The notes beneath the pieces are model-generated. The model was not told the DNA's origin. It was given only the letters and a program-made list of their open reading frames with translations, and did not search any database. 64,000 bases of DNA from CAYUQT01 sp964596165 (lineage in GTDB: Bacteria; Planctomycetota; Phycisphaerae; UBA1845; JAFGLZ01), in the NCBI GenBank assembly GCA_964596165.1, contig CAZQTW010000027.1, positions 9,518 through 73,517 on the forward strand, given 5' to 3'. Of this stretch, positions 18,310 through 27,487 are shown piece after piece. Each line of letters starts with the position of its first letter. Position 1 is the first letter of the stretch. The position numbers and the translations under genes were made by a program.

Positions 18310-19593
18310 ATGAAGGCGCCACTCAACGACAGGGCGGTTCACTTGCTGAGGGAGTTCAAGGGGGACAGGTACCTATTCGGAAACAACGCGATCGATCGGA
18401 TGGGGGGGCACGTCGCTTCCGCTCTCGGACAACACGTGGTGGTGTTCGCCGGCCGAACGGCTCGATCGACGGGCCTGATGGACAAAGTTGCCCACGCGGT
18501 CCACTCGGCTGGCGGGGTTGTGATGGGTGTCTTCGACGCGGCGCGGCCGAATTCGCCGGTCGAAGACGTCTACGCCATGGTTGACCGTCTCAGGGAGCGG
18601 CCCTCGGCGGACTGCGTCATTTCCGTCGGCGGCGGCTCCGCCATCGACGCCGCGAAGGGCGCCCTGGTCATTCACCGGCTGGGGGGTGATTTGGAGTCTT
18701 ACTACGGCGTCGGGCTCGTCACCCGGGCCTTGACCTCGCGCCAGGCAACGCTGCTCCCGATGATCGCCGTGATGACCGCGTCTTCCTCGGCCGCCCACCT
18801 GACCAAGTACTCGAATCTGACCAACTTCGCCACGAATCAGAAAAAACTCATCATCGACGAAGCCATTGTCCCGCCGTATGCCGCATTTGATTACGGCGTC
18901 ACCGTGGGCATGGATCGCGGCTTCACACTGGACGGTGCGTTCGACGGCATCAGTCACTCGTTGGAGGTGTACCTGGGCACGACCGGGGGTCCGACGGCCG
19001 ACAAGGTCGAGCGGATCGCCCTCACCGGAATCGAGCTTATCGTCGGCCATCTGGGCGAAGCGGTTGCCGAGCCGAGTAATCCGGCGGCGCGAACCGCCTT
19101 GGGCCTGGGCACCGATCTCGGGGGCTATGCCATCATGACGGGTGCGACCAACGGGGCCCATCTGAACTCGTTCTCCATGGTGGATATCCTGCCGCACGGC
19201 CGTGCCGTCTCGATCCTCAACCCGTACTACGTCGTCTTCTTCGCGCCCTCGTGCGAACGGCAGCTTCGCCGGTTGGCCGATCTCTACGCTCGTTACGGGT
19301 GGCTCAAGAAGGCATATGAAGCCCTGAAGGGACGAGACCTCGGTCTGGCGGTGGCCGACGCCATGATCGCATTCGCGGCCACCCTCGGATTTCCCACTCG
19401 GCTGTCGGAGGTCCCCGGATTCGGTCCCTCGCACATCTGGCGCTGCCTGGAATCCGCGAAGAACCCCCAGCTTCGCAGCAAGCTGGAGAGCATGCCGGTC
19501 AAGCTGACCCCCGAACTCGTGGACGAGTACATGGGGGCCGTCCTCGACGCCGCGACCAGCGGCGATCTGAACCGTGTTAAGAACATGGCGTAG
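18310..19593 (+). CDS. Iron-containing alcohol dehydrogenase family protein
   Basis: About 427 residues of the group III (Fe-ADH) family, NAD(P)-dependent oxidoreductases acting on alcohols or aldehydes. ISVGGGSAIDAAKGALVIH is the nucleotide-binding GGGS segment. FDGISHSLEVYLG, TNGAHLNSFSM and LPHGRAVSILNP provide the Asp/His metal-ligand positions expected for Fe-ADH. The start at ATG 18310 is chosen for the upstream GGAGAG; an in-frame ATG at 18256 has no good ribosome-binding site. The substrate cannot be told. It has no obvious partner; the flanking genes are a secreted protein and a convergent lipoprotein gene. Confidence 0.88.
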   Translation: MKAPLNDRAVHLLREFKGDRYLFGNNAIDRMGGHVASALGQHVVVFAGRTARSTGLMDKVAHAVHSAGGVVMGVFDAARPNSPVEDVYAMVDRLRERPSADCVISVGGGSAIDAAKGALVIHRLGGDLESYYGVGLVTRALTSRQATLLPMIAVMTASSSAAHLTKYSNLTNFATNQKKLIIDEAIVPPYAAFDYGVTVGMDRGFTLDGAFDGISHSLEVYLGTTGGPTADKVERIALTGIELIVGHLGEAVAEPSNPAARTALGLGTDLGGYAIMTGATNGAHLNSFSMVDILPHGRAVSILNPYYVVFFAPSCERQLRRLADLYARYGWLKKAYEALKGRDLGLAVADAMIAFAATLGFPTRLSEVPGFGPSHIWRCLESAKNPQLRSKLESMPVKLTPELVDEYMGAVLDAATSGDLNRVKNMA

Positions 19594-19746
19594 CACGTCG
19601 TCACGGAGGGTCGCGCACACCACCCGGAAGGTCTCAAGGCCCGGCTTCATCCCGGCCCGCGGAATCCAACGACCCCGCCGGCCCATCGGCGGAATCCGTC
19701 CGGTGCGGAAGAAAGTCCTTGCACGGAGGGGGAAACGGCGCGAGGT

Positions 19747-20550
19747 CTACTCCACGCGGCCGACGATCGGGCCGCGACCGCTCCTTTCGGTTGAAGAGGT
19801 AGCCGGACCCGAATCGGTCGTGTGGTAGCACCCCACATCCGCGCTGTATCGTCCCGGTTGGTCGGTTGCCCTGGTGGCTTGCAGGACGAGCCGTCCCTGC
19901 GTGGCGGCGAAGATTTCTTGAATGATCTTCGCGTCATGCGGCGGATGCGCCAAGACGCCGGCTCGCGCACACAGTTCGACGTCTCGTCCCTTGCGCTCGA
20001 ACAGGATCACCGTTTGCGGTGTCCCGCCGACCAACTGACCGAATACGGTGAGGCCCGAGCCGGGCGACAGTTTGTATTCGATGGGCACGCGTCCCGTTTG
20101 GGGGTCACGCTGCATTTCTCTCAAGGCCAATCCGACAGCCTCGACGATTGCCGCTTCAATCGCGGCGGACTTTCGCTCCACCGGGTTGGACGACTTGGAT
20201 TCCACACCATAGCCCGTGACGAGAAACGCGAAACGGCGGTCGGGCAATGGCTTCTCAAAGGTTTCGATCGGCTGGGGCTGCGCTTCCGCACCGATCACGT
20301 TCTGGTCGATTTCGATGGCCGGCGCGGCGGGCGGTCCCGGTTCGGCCGGCGAAACCGCCGTCACGTCTCGAGGTCTTGAGGCCGACGGCCGATTGGGCTG
20401 AACCGCCGACACGGAACGGGGCGGTGAGTCCGCCGTTCGGTCGGACTGAACCACCGACGGTCGGCGAGATTCGCGATAGAAACACCCGCTCACCAGCAAT
20501 CCCAGCCCCGTCAGGAACGACACACTCACGGTCACGAGTGACCACCGCAC
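19747..20550 (-). CDS. Lipoprotein of unknown function
   Basis: About 267 residues. The N terminus RWSLVTVSVSFLTGLGLLVS is followed by the lipobox cysteine (LVSGC). A low-complexity Pro/Ser/Arg linker comes next (SVSAVQPNRPSASRPRDV), then a compact domain starting around RRFAFLVTGYGVES, with an amphipathic ERKSAAIEAAIVEAVGLALR helix that loosely recalls LPP20-type lipoproteins. No enzyme motif is seen. GTG at 20550 is preferred because GGGAG lies about eight bases upstream; TTG at 20565 is the alternative. It is convergent with the Fe-ADH gene. Confidence 0.7.
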   Translation of the reverse strand: MRWSLVTVSVSFLTGLGLLVSGCFYRESRRPSVVQSDRTADSPPRSVSAVQPNRPSASRPRDVTAVSPAEPGPPAAPAIEIDQNVIGAEAQPQPIETFEKPLPDRRFAFLVTGYGVESKSSNPVERKSAAIEAAIVEAVGLALREMQRDPQTGRVPIEYKLSPGSGLTVFGQLVGGTPQTVILFERKGRDVELCARAGVLAHPPHDAKIIQEIFAATQGRLVLQATRATDQPGRYSADVGCYHTTDSGPATSSTERSGRGPIVGRVE

Positions 20551-20791
20551 GGTAGGATCTCCCAAAGATGAGCGCCACTATATCACCGGCGCCGTGAACG
20601 TCAATGAAGCCTTGCGCCGGATTCGCTGCAAGTGAATTGCCCGACCCGAAGGTATTCTGGTACGCTGATCGGATTGTCCGGCGCGGTGAATACCTCACCA
20701 GCGATCCGACGCGCGCGGACGGATGGTCCGCGGCGCGATCTCCATCACCGCACCGCGGGCGCCGACGGTGGGTGGATCCGGGTGTGTTCGG

Positions 20792-21892
20792 ATGAACGTA
20801 GAACAACGCGTCTTGACGGCCTTGCGGTGCGAGAAACCCGATCGCGTGCCGGTGTTGGTCTATCTCAATCCGTACGTGGAGGATTGGTACAGCCATTTGC
20901 CCTCGTATGCCGAGGTGCTCTCGGCCGCACAACAACTCGGCGACGTCGTCTTCGATTGGGTCTTTCCGGCCCCGTTCATGTTCACCACAGGGCATCGCTG
21001 GATCGAGCAACGCGACTTAGGCAACGGGCAGACCGAGCACATCATCCACACCCCCGACGGTCCGATCACCGAGGTGACTCGCGCGGGCTGGAGAGGGCAC
21101 GAGGTGATCAAGCGATGGATTGCCACGCCGGAGGACGCTCAGCGCGCGCTGTCCATTCCCTATGTGCCGTGCAAACCGGATCTGGAGACGTTCTTCTCGA
21201 CCAAGATTCGCCTGGCGGACCGCGCCGTCGCGCAGATCAGCTTCCAAGACCCGGTCGGATTGCTCGACTGGATCGACGAACAGACGCTGACCAAGTGGCG
21301 GATGCGCCGGCGAGACCTGATTCGACAACTCATCGAGACCGCCTTCGATCGAGTCGCCGACGGCCTGAAGACATGCCTCCAGGCGAGCGTGGGCTCCCTT
21401 TATGCCCTGCGGTCCTCCGCGGTGCCCGCGATGCGACACTTGTCGCCGGAGGAATGCGACGAGTTCGTCATCGAACACCACGCCAGACTGGCGGAACTAA
21501 TCCATCGCCACGAGGAATGCTATCTTGTCATTCAGAGTTGCGGCCGGCTCGGCTCTCTCGTGGATCGTCTCGCGAACGTGGGAATCGACGGACTCGAGGT
21601 GGTCGATCCGCCTCTCGGCGGCGATGTCGACCTGGGCACGCTCAAACGCCGGGTCGGCGAACACGTGTGTCTGATTGCCAATCTTCCGTATGAGATACTC
21701 CGCGGCGCAAGCACCGCCGAGATCGAACGGCAGGTCGAGCAGACCCTCGCAACCGCTTCGCACGGCGGCGGTCTGATCCTGAGCCCTTGTCCGGCCACAC
21801 CGGATCGCGACCTGCCCCCCCAGGCCTCATCGAACTTCATCCACTATCTCAAAACAGCCCATGAGAAAGGACGGTATGGCGAGCTGCGCTAG
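20792..21892 (+). CDS. Uroporphyrinogen decarboxylase (URO-D) superfamily protein
   Basis: About 366 residues, beginning NVEQRVLTALRCEKPDRVPV, the usual URO-D superfamily opening. Later blocks such as YLVIQSCGRLGSLVDRLANV, GIDGLEVVDPPLGGDVDL and GLILSPCPATPDRDLPP match the barrel C-terminal half of MtaA/CmuA-like corrinoid methyltransferases more than HemE. No partner corrinoid protein is nearby, so the reaction is unknown. The start is set at ATG 20792, where family similarity begins; the longer frame to 20723 lacks similarity. It overlaps the 3' end of the convergent gpsA by four bases. Confidence 0.78.
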   Translation: MNVEQRVLTALRCEKPDRVPVLVYLNPYVEDWYSHLPSYAEVLSAAQQLGDVVFDWVFPAPFMFTTGHRWIEQRDLGNGQTEHIIHTPDGPITEVTRAGWRGHEVIKRWIATPEDAQRALSIPYVPCKPDLETFFSTKIRLADRAVAQISFQDPVGLLDWIDEQTLTKWRMRRRDLIRQLIETAFDRVADGLKTCLQASVGSLYALRSSAVPAMRHLSPEECDEFVIEHHARLAELIHRHEECYLVIQSCGRLGSLVDRLANVGIDGLEVVDPPLGGDVDLGTLKRRVGEHVCLIANLPYEILRGASTAEIERQVEQTLATASHGGGLILSPCPATPDRDLPPQASSNFIHYLKTAHEKGRYGELR

Positions 21893-22884
21893 TCTTCGCT
21901 CTTCAGCTCGCGACGCATGAGTTCGTTGACCGCGTCCGCAACGCCGCGCCGCTCGAAGAGGACCGCGTGAATGGCGGCCGTGATGGGCATCTCGACGCCG
22001 CACCGGCCGGCAAGCTCCAGGACGCTGCGGGTGGTGGCCACCCCCTCGATGACCGAGTCGGTCGACTTCATCACTTGCTCGAGCGTTAGCCCTCGACCGA
22101 TGCGTTCACCGGCGGACCGGTTTCGGCCCACCGGCGAGATACAGGTCGTCACCAGATCGCCCAGACCCGCCAGGCCGGCGAATGTCTCCCGTCGGGCGCC
22201 GAGCGCCAGCCCCAGTCGCGTGATCTCGGCCAACCCGCGGGTCAGCAGCGCCGCCTTGGCATTGCAGCCGGCCTCCAGTCCGTCGGCCATGCCGGCGGCC
22301 AACGCGATGATGTTCTTGGTTGCACCGGCCAGTTCAACGCCAATCAGGTCGGTGTTGGTATAGACGCGGAACCAATCGGTGGCGAATGTCCGCTGAACGA
22401 ACACGGCTGCCTCCTCGTCCTCACCGGCAGCGACGGCTGTCGCCGGCAGCTTCCGCGCCAACTCGGGCCCGATGTTGGGCCCGCTCAAGGCGACAACGCG
22501 GACGGGACCCAGGACGTCGTGAATGACCTGAGAGGGCCGCAGGAGTGTTCGATTCTCGATTCCCTTGGTGATGCTGCAGATCGGCACGTCTCTCGGGACC
22601 GAACCCGCGATCGGATGCCACCACGCGCGGATGAACTGGCAGGGCATCGCCGACACGATCAGCGTCGCCTTTGCCATAGCCCGCGAGGCATCGCCGGTCA
22701 GCAGGACGGCCTCCGGAATCGAGACGTCCGGCAGATAGCGGCGGTTTTGGCGGCCGGCCGACATTTCGGCCAGGTGGTCTTCGAACATGGTGAACATGCG
22801 CACCTCATGTCCTTTCTCGGCCAGGAGGATTGCGCAGACGGTGGCCATCGCCCCGTCACCGATGATGGCGATCGTTTCAGGCAT
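21889..22884 (-). CDS. gpsA: Glycerol-3-phosphate dehydrogenase [NAD(P)+]
   Basis: A 331-residue cytoplasmic enzyme that reduces dihydroxyacetone phosphate to sn-glycerol 3-phosphate for phospholipid synthesis. The N-terminal Rossmann motif is IAIIGDGAMATVCAILLA, where most GpsA proteins have GAGAWGTA, so the loop is slightly unusual. SITKGIENRT, ALSGPNIGPELARKLP, GVELAGATKNIIALAAG with the catalytic Lys, and GLAGLGDLVTTC are standard blocks. ALLTRGLAEITRLGLALGA is also typical. The gene lies 75 bases after an MFS transporter gene on the same strand. Confidence 0.93.
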   Translation of the reverse strand: MPETIAIIGDGAMATVCAILLAEKGHEVRMFTMFEDHLAEMSAGRQNRRYLPDVSIPEAVLLTGDASRAMAKATLIVSAMPCQFIRAWWHPIAGSVPRDVPICSITKGIENRTLLRPSQVIHDVLGPVRVVALSGPNIGPELARKLPATAVAAGEDEEAAVFVQRTFATDWFRVYTNTDLIGVELAGATKNIIALAAGMADGLEAGCNAKAALLTRGLAEITRLGLALGARRETFAGLAGLGDLVTTCISPVGRNRSAGERIGRGLTLEQVMKSTDSVIEGVATTRSVLELAGRCGVEMPITAAIHAVLFERRGVADAVNELMRRELKSED

Positions 22885-22959
22885 ACGATGCGCTCCGATA
22901 CTTTGCAGCCAGCTCTAAGAAGATCTACCCGAGCTGTGCGAGGGTCTTGATGCCGGATT

Positions 22960-24105
22960 TCATTCCCCCCTGGTCGGCACTGCCGGCAGCATTGCCGCCA
23001 GAATCGCCGCGGGGATCATGGCAACCGCCACGGCGACGAACGCCCATTCGATCGGGTGGATGAACGGCACCACCATGCCGCTCAGCCCGCCGATGCCCCA
23101 CGACCATCCCATGACAAGCGATGAGGCCATCCGCGAGCCCGACGGCATGATCCGTTGACTCATCGACACAATCAGCGGGTTGACGCCCTGAAGCGCCGCT
23201 CCCGCGACCGCAAGACAGACGACGAGCGTGGTCGGGCCGCCGTACGGCAGGACGACCACGGACACACACCCCAAAACGGCGCTGAGCACGAGGATCCACC
23301 GTTCTCGCCGGGGGTGAAGGAAGCCGGCCAGCAATCCCGTCACGCCTCCACTGAAGAGAAAGACGGCCAAGGCGACTCCCGTCCGCGCCAACGGCGCTTT
23401 CTGTTGCTCCGTCAGGAGCGTGACGCCCAGGTTGACACCCGTTGTCGTCAACGCTCGCAGAGCGCTGATGACGACCAGCGTGATCATTAAGCCGATACGC
23501 CCGCGAAAGGCCTCCCGCACCGAGCCCAGGGTCTGCGTGTGACCGCCCAGATGCCGCGCAGGCCCACAACTTGCCAGTAGCGCGATCGTCACCGGCGCCG
23601 AGCCGATGAGCAACCACCATGCGTTTCCTGGGTCGTGACTGTTCAGAATCCGAGTGACCACGATCGGTCCCAACCCCAACCCGAGCGTTCCGCCGCCCAG
23701 AAAGATCGCCAACGACAGCGCTCGTCGTGCAGGCCACAGATCGCCAACGATGGCGGCCGGAATGGGATGGTAGACGGCAATCGCCAGTCCGCAGACCGTC
23801 AGGCACATCACCATCCACTCGGGCGTCGTCGCCTGAATCGCCGCGGCGATCCCAATCACGGCCACAAACGGCGACGCCAGCGCCACCCAACGTCCACCCC
23901 ACCGATCGCTCCACAAGGCGAAGAACGGCTGCGTAAACGAGCACGCGATGTTCATCACGATCGTGGTCATCACGGCGATGGCCGCCGGGGACATGCCGAA
24001 GGTCTCGATGCGGGCGCGGATCAGCGGAAAGACCATCGTGGCGCACCCGTCGGTGAACCCATGCCCCAATGCGAGACTGACGAGCTGAACCAGAACTCGA
24101 ACCAC
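22960..24105 (-). CDS. Major facilitator superfamily transporter
   Basis: 381 residues with about 11-12 hydrophobic segments. GHGFTDGCATMVFPLIRARI at the start and FFALWSDRWGGRWV in loop 2-3 resemble the fosmidomycin-resistance-like (Fsr) branch of MFS. GLAIAVYHPIPAAIVGDL is also characteristic of that branch. The substrate is unknown. The GTG at 24105 has GGGAGG about 12 bases upstream, which is rather far, so the start is moderately certain. A 32-codon membrane peptide gene lies 114 bases upstream on the same strand and may share its transcript, and gpsA follows. Confidence 0.83.
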   Translation of the reverse strand: MVRVLVQLVSLALGHGFTDGCATMVFPLIRARIETFGMSPAAIAVMTTIVMNIACSFTQPFFALWSDRWGGRWVALASPFVAVIGIAAAIQATTPEWMVMCLTVCGLAIAVYHPIPAAIVGDLWPARRALSLAIFLGGGTLGLGLGPIVVTRILNSHDPGNAWWLLIGSAPVTIALLASCGPARHLGGHTQTLGSVREAFRGRIGLMITLVVISALRALTTTGVNLGVTLLTEQQKAPLARTGVALAVFLFSGGVTGLLAGFLHPRRERWILVLSAVLGCVSVVVLPYGGPTTLVVCLAVAGAALQGVNPLIVSMSQRIMPSGSRMASSLVMGWSWGIGGLSGMVVPFIHPIEWAFVAVAVAMIPAAILAAMLPAVPTRGE

Positions 24106-24219
24106 CGGTTAAGCCAACCTCCCAAGAGAGGGTGGTTCTAGCTGTCTATGGAGTGAACCGCAAGCGAGAAAAGCGTGGGGAAATACAAGGAAGTGTGATG
24201 GAGCCTCAGGCTGATGCGG

Positions 24220-24318
24220 TCAGCACATCGCCGCGAACACTGACAGGGTCAGAAACACGATCTTGTACTTTCGGCGGAAGAACCAGCGGATCTGTTCAAG
24301 ACGTTCGTGGCGTGACAT
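24220..24318 (-). CDS. Small (32-residue) membrane peptide
   Basis: A tiny frame with ATG at 24318, a well-placed GGGAG six bases upstream, and a TGA at 24220. The peptide begins MSRHERLEQIRWFFRRKYK, a charged amphipathic segment, and ends IVFLTLSVFAAMC, a short hydrophobic segment, as in small single-pass membrane proteins with a basic cytoplasmic side. I do not recognise the family. Support is the ribosome-binding site, the membrane-peptide layout and a stop before the downstream MFS gene; length alone gives none. Confidence 0.5.
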   Translation of the reverse strand: MSRHERLEQIRWFFRRKYKIVFLTLSVFAAMC

Positions 24319-24645
24319 GGCAGGCTCCCTTTCCTCTCGCTGGGGGTTCTGGGCAAGGCGAGTACCACCGCGCGGGTCCGGAAAACCCGGCGGATCGATC
24401 GTACAAGATACTATATGACAATGGGTTATGATACCATCCGCAGGTATTCCAACGGGGTAGGTCTTTCGGATTGTGCCGGACATGATGCGTCGACTCAACA
24501 CGCGAACCATTTGAGGGGATCGACGGGGCACAGCCTTAGGTCCTACAACGGGTTGCGCGTGTTGGCAGCTCGCAACGACTCGTTGTCCGGGCGACACACG
24601 ACAAGCGGGTGTCGGATGACGCAAAACGGACCTTGCAGATCAGGT
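24319..24645. other. Non-coding gap upstream of the small peptide gene
   Basis: No supported gene. At 24356-24393 there is GGCGAGTACC, then GGGTCC and ACCCGGCGGA, which resembles a hairpin element at about 13741-13778 but lies in the opposite orientation to the neighbouring gene. A TATAGT-like -10 is visible on the minus strand at about 24412, without a convincing -35. Confidence 0.4.
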
Positions 24646-25602
24646 CTACTCGCCGATTCGCAGCAAGACCTTGATCATCTGCGGCTCGGCGGCCAGGTGC
24701 ATCGCTTCAACTCCGCGGGTGAGCGGCAGGCTTCGGCTGATCATCGAGGAGACGTCGATCTGACGGCGGGCCAGCGCGCCGATCGCCTCGGGGAAGGGTC
24801 CACACCGGCTCCCCAGTACGGTCACCTCGTCGACAACCAGCGGGGCCAAACGGACCTGCGACCCCGCGGCGTACGTGCTCTTCAGGACGATTGTTCCCCG
24901 CGGACGGACGATCTGCATCGCCAGTTCCAACCCGGCCGGATTGCCCGTGCACTCCACAACCACGTCGTGGTCTTTTTTGGGAACCAATTCGTTCACGAGG
25001 GTGGTCTGGATGCCCTTCTTCTCGCAGAAACCGAGTGTGGTTTCGTTCCTGCCGATCACGACCAATCGGCAGCCGGTTGTGGCGAGCACCTGGGCGGCGA
25101 GCAGACCCAGCCGTCCGCTGCCCAGAACGGCCACCCGCATTCTCGGCTCGATCGGCACCTGCTTGATGATTTGGAAGGCGGCCGCAAGGGGTTCGACGAA
25201 TACGGCCTCCTCGTCGCCGACGGCGGGGGGAAGCTCGTGAAGATTGCGCTCGGGCAGCGCCGTCAACTCCGCGAAACAACCGTTGCGGCCGGAGATGCCC
25301 AACACCGTCCGATGCCGGCAGTGATTCGACATCCCCCCGCGACACAGGTCGCAACGACCGCAGACGCAATTGATCTCGCCGACGACCCGTTTGCCCTCCC
25401 AGCGGCGGGAACCGCTGATAACCTGCCCGACGAACTCGTGGCCCAGAACGCCGGAGAACCCGGAGTAACCACGAGTAATTTCAAGGTCCGTGTTGCAGAT
25501 GCCCGCGGAGCGCACCCGGATGAGGGCTTCGCCCTTGGGCGGCGCCGGGTCGGGGTGATTCTTTCGCAGGGCCAGTTTGCCGTCAAAGACCAGTGCCAGC
25601 AC
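24646..25602 (-). CDS. Zinc-binding medium-chain dehydrogenase (alcohol/sorbitol dehydrogenase-like)
   Basis: 318 residues, shorter than the usual 340-350. SAGICNTDLEITRGY supplies the catalytic-zinc Cys, and GVLGHEFVGQV supplies the GHE ligand. CVCGRCDLCRGGMSNHCRHR is a complete four-Cys structural-zinc loop. VAVLGSGRLGLLAAQVLATT is the NAD(P)-binding glycine motif. The substrate is unknown. The gene begins nine bases after the stop of the HEAT lipoprotein gene, forming a probable operon murI, HEAT lipoprotein, dehydrogenase. Confidence 0.87.
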   Translation of the reverse strand: MLALVFDGKLALRKNHPDPAPPKGEALIRVRSAGICNTDLEITRGYSGFSGVLGHEFVGQVISGSRRWEGKRVVGEINCVCGRCDLCRGGMSNHCRHRTVLGISGRNGCFAELTALPERNLHELPPAVGDEEAVFVEPLAAAFQIIKQVPIEPRMRVAVLGSGRLGLLAAQVLATTGCRLVVIGRNETTLGFCEKKGIQTTLVNELVPKKDHDVVVECTGNPAGLELAMQIVRPRGTIVLKSTYAAGSQVRLAPLVVDEVTVLGSRCGPFPEAIGALARRQIDVSSMISRSLPLTRGVEAMHLAAEPQMIKVLLRIGE

Positions 25603-25611
25603 GCGGGGTTC

Positions 25612-26481
25612 TCACTCGGTTCCTTCTTTCCGCTCCCCTTGCCACAATAGAAACAGGTCGCGGGTTCCGTCGCGCGTCCGCTCCCAAAGGTTCTTCTGTG
25701 CCGGGGGGTTCTGCCAGGCCGTGTCCTCGATCTGGCCCTCGGGGCGCGTGGTCGTTATCGCGTCGCCGTGTTCGGCCAGCCATGTCCGCCAAGCATCGGC
25801 ATCATAATTCTGTCGCTGTCCGGTCAGTTTCTCGAGAGACCTCTCCGCTTCGTACCGGACGGCGAAATCGCGATCCTCCACGGCCTGTACCAGGATGGTG
25901 AGGGCATCGGGGCTGGGGTAGTTGCCCAGACCGTGGGCGGCGCAGATCCGCACGTTGCGATCGGGGTCTTCGGTCACGAGGCGGATGAGGGTCTTGCGGG
26001 CCCAGTCCCGCTTGTCCACGGGGATTGAGCCGAAATCCGACATGTAGCTAATGACTTCCGTTGCGTCCCATCGCACCTCCGGTGGTGCGGGGGCGACCTT
26101 GGGAAAGTCCTTCTGATTCAGGATCATCAGCAGCGGTTCGACCACGCGTTCGTCCGAGGCCCGACGCAACCCCTTGATCGCCATGCAGCGGACCTGTGGG
26201 TCGGGATCGGTCTTCGCGATACTCGCGAAGACTTTCACCGCCCATTCGGACGTCGCTTGGTTGCTCTTGAGGACATCGGTCAACAGTTTTCGCCGCTGGT
26301 CGGCGTCTTCGGTCTGAATGGCCTCGATCGCCCGTTGCTGGGGGGTCCGCTTGGTCAAAAGTTCCTGGATCTTGGTGTTGATCGCCGAATCGATGTCGGC
26401 CTGACTCTTGCCGCATGCGGGGATGGCGGCCACAACCAGCGACACGAACGCGCCGGCCGTTGCCCTAATCCGGACACTCAC
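25612..26481 (-). CDS. HEAT-repeat lipoprotein
   Basis: About 289 residues. ATAGAFVSLVVAAIPACGKS is a lipoprotein signal ending in AAIPAC. Helical repeats follow in which DPDPQVRCMAIKGLRRAS, DPDRNVRICAAHGLGNY and DRDFAVRYEAERSLEKLT are clear HEAT/PBS-lyase-type units. C-terminal ADAWRTWLAEHG is the tail often seen after such repeats in planctomycete proteins. It probably mediates protein contacts at the envelope. The most plausible start is GTG at 26481, which lies inside the 3' end of murI (17-base overlap) and suggests translational coupling. Confidence 0.8.
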   Translation of the reverse strand: MSVRIRATAGAFVSLVVAAIPACGKSQADIDSAINTKIQELLTKRTPQQRAIEAIQTEDADQRRKLLTDVLKSNQATSEWAVKVFASIAKTDPDPQVRCMAIKGLRRASDERVVEPLLMILNQKDFPKVAPAPPEVRWDATEVISYMSDFGSIPVDKRDWARKTLIRLVTEDPDRNVRICAAHGLGNYPSPDALTILVQAVEDRDFAVRYEAERSLEKLTGQRQNYDADAWRTWLAEHGDAITTTRPEGQIEDTAWQNPPAQKNLWERTRDGTRDLFLLWQGERKEGTE

Positions 26482-27325
26482 CGGAACTGATTGGAGACGT
26501 CTCGGCAAAGAACAACTCCGGGGACACCCAAACAACATCCGTGATCGACTGTCCCAAGAAGCGAGACCCCACTGCTTGAAAGCGATGGGGATTGTCGCTC
26601 ACATAACACTTCAATGTACCTCCCGATGTCTTCGGGGACAAGGAGCCCGCCCCCTTCAACATCCGAGCGACGTGCATGGCTGTCTGCTCGGCCGAGTCCA
26701 CCAGCATCACGCCGCCCCCAAAGAACGACGCCATTGCAGGCTTCAATAGCGGGTAATGCGTGCAGCCGAGCACGACGACGCTGGGGCCTAAGGCTCGCAA
26801 CGGGTCGAGGTACTCCGACAAGACCAGCTTCACCACCGGATCGTCCGGACGCCGCCCCTCCTCGACCATGGGCACGAGAAGCGGGCAGGCCTTCTGAACG
26901 ACTGGAAGGTGGGGGTGTCGAGCTTGAATTGCCTTGCGGTAGGCGTCGGAGGCAATAGTGGCTTCGGTGGCGATGACGGCGACGGTCCGGCCGCCGGCGG
27001 CGGCGACGGCCGCCGTCGCACCGGGTTCCACCACGCCGCAGACAGGAACGCTGAGCCATTTCTCGAGCGAGGGCATGGCGTTCGCCGACGCCGTATTGCA
27101 GGCCACCACGATCAGTTTGGGATCGAACCGCAGCAGGAACGCGCAGTCCTCGCGGGCGAACCGGGTGACCGTTTCCCCGCTCTTGGTGCCGTAGGGGACG
27201 CGCGCCGTATCGCCGAAGTAAACGATGTCCTCACCCGGCATCTGACGTTGGAGCTCCGCCACCACCGTCAGACCGCCGATACCGCTGTCAAATACGCCAA
27301 TCGGTCGCACATCACCGTGACTCAT
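26465..27325 (-). CDS. murI: Glutamate racemase
   Basis: 286 residues. The enzyme makes D-glutamate for peptidoglycan. PIGVFDSGIGGLTVVAEL is the diagnostic N-terminal motif, IVYFGDTARVPYGTKS follows, and VACNTASANA and VVVLGCTHYPLL carry the two catalytic cysteines. The start at ATG 27325 follows AAGGATCC; the frame stays open to 27766 but the added sequence has no family similarity. The 3' end overlaps the start of the HEAT lipoprotein gene. Confidence 0.93.
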   Translation of the reverse strand: MSHGDVRPIGVFDSGIGGLTVVAELQRQMPGEDIVYFGDTARVPYGTKSGETVTRFAREDCAFLLRFDPKLIVVACNTASANAMPSLEKWLSVPVCGVVEPGATAAVAAAGGRTVAVIATEATIASDAYRKAIQARHPHLPVVQKACPLLVPMVEEGRRPDDPVVKLVLSEYLDPLRALGPSVVVLGCTHYPLLKPAMASFFGGGVMLVDSAEQTAMHVARMLKGAGSLSPKTSGGTLKCYVSDNPHRFQAVGSRFLGQSITDVVWVSPELFFAETSPISSGECPD

Positions 27326-27487
27326 GGATCCTTCCACCTCTGTCCTGGTATCCCACCGCCGGATTATCGCCGCCTCCAGCGGCTCTGTCCACGGCACGTT
27401 CGCCGGTGAATGCAGGTTGCATTTCCGACCGAAGGTTCTACGATGTTCGTCAACGGTCGGAGCGTGACCTCGTCGAAGAAGTGACTC

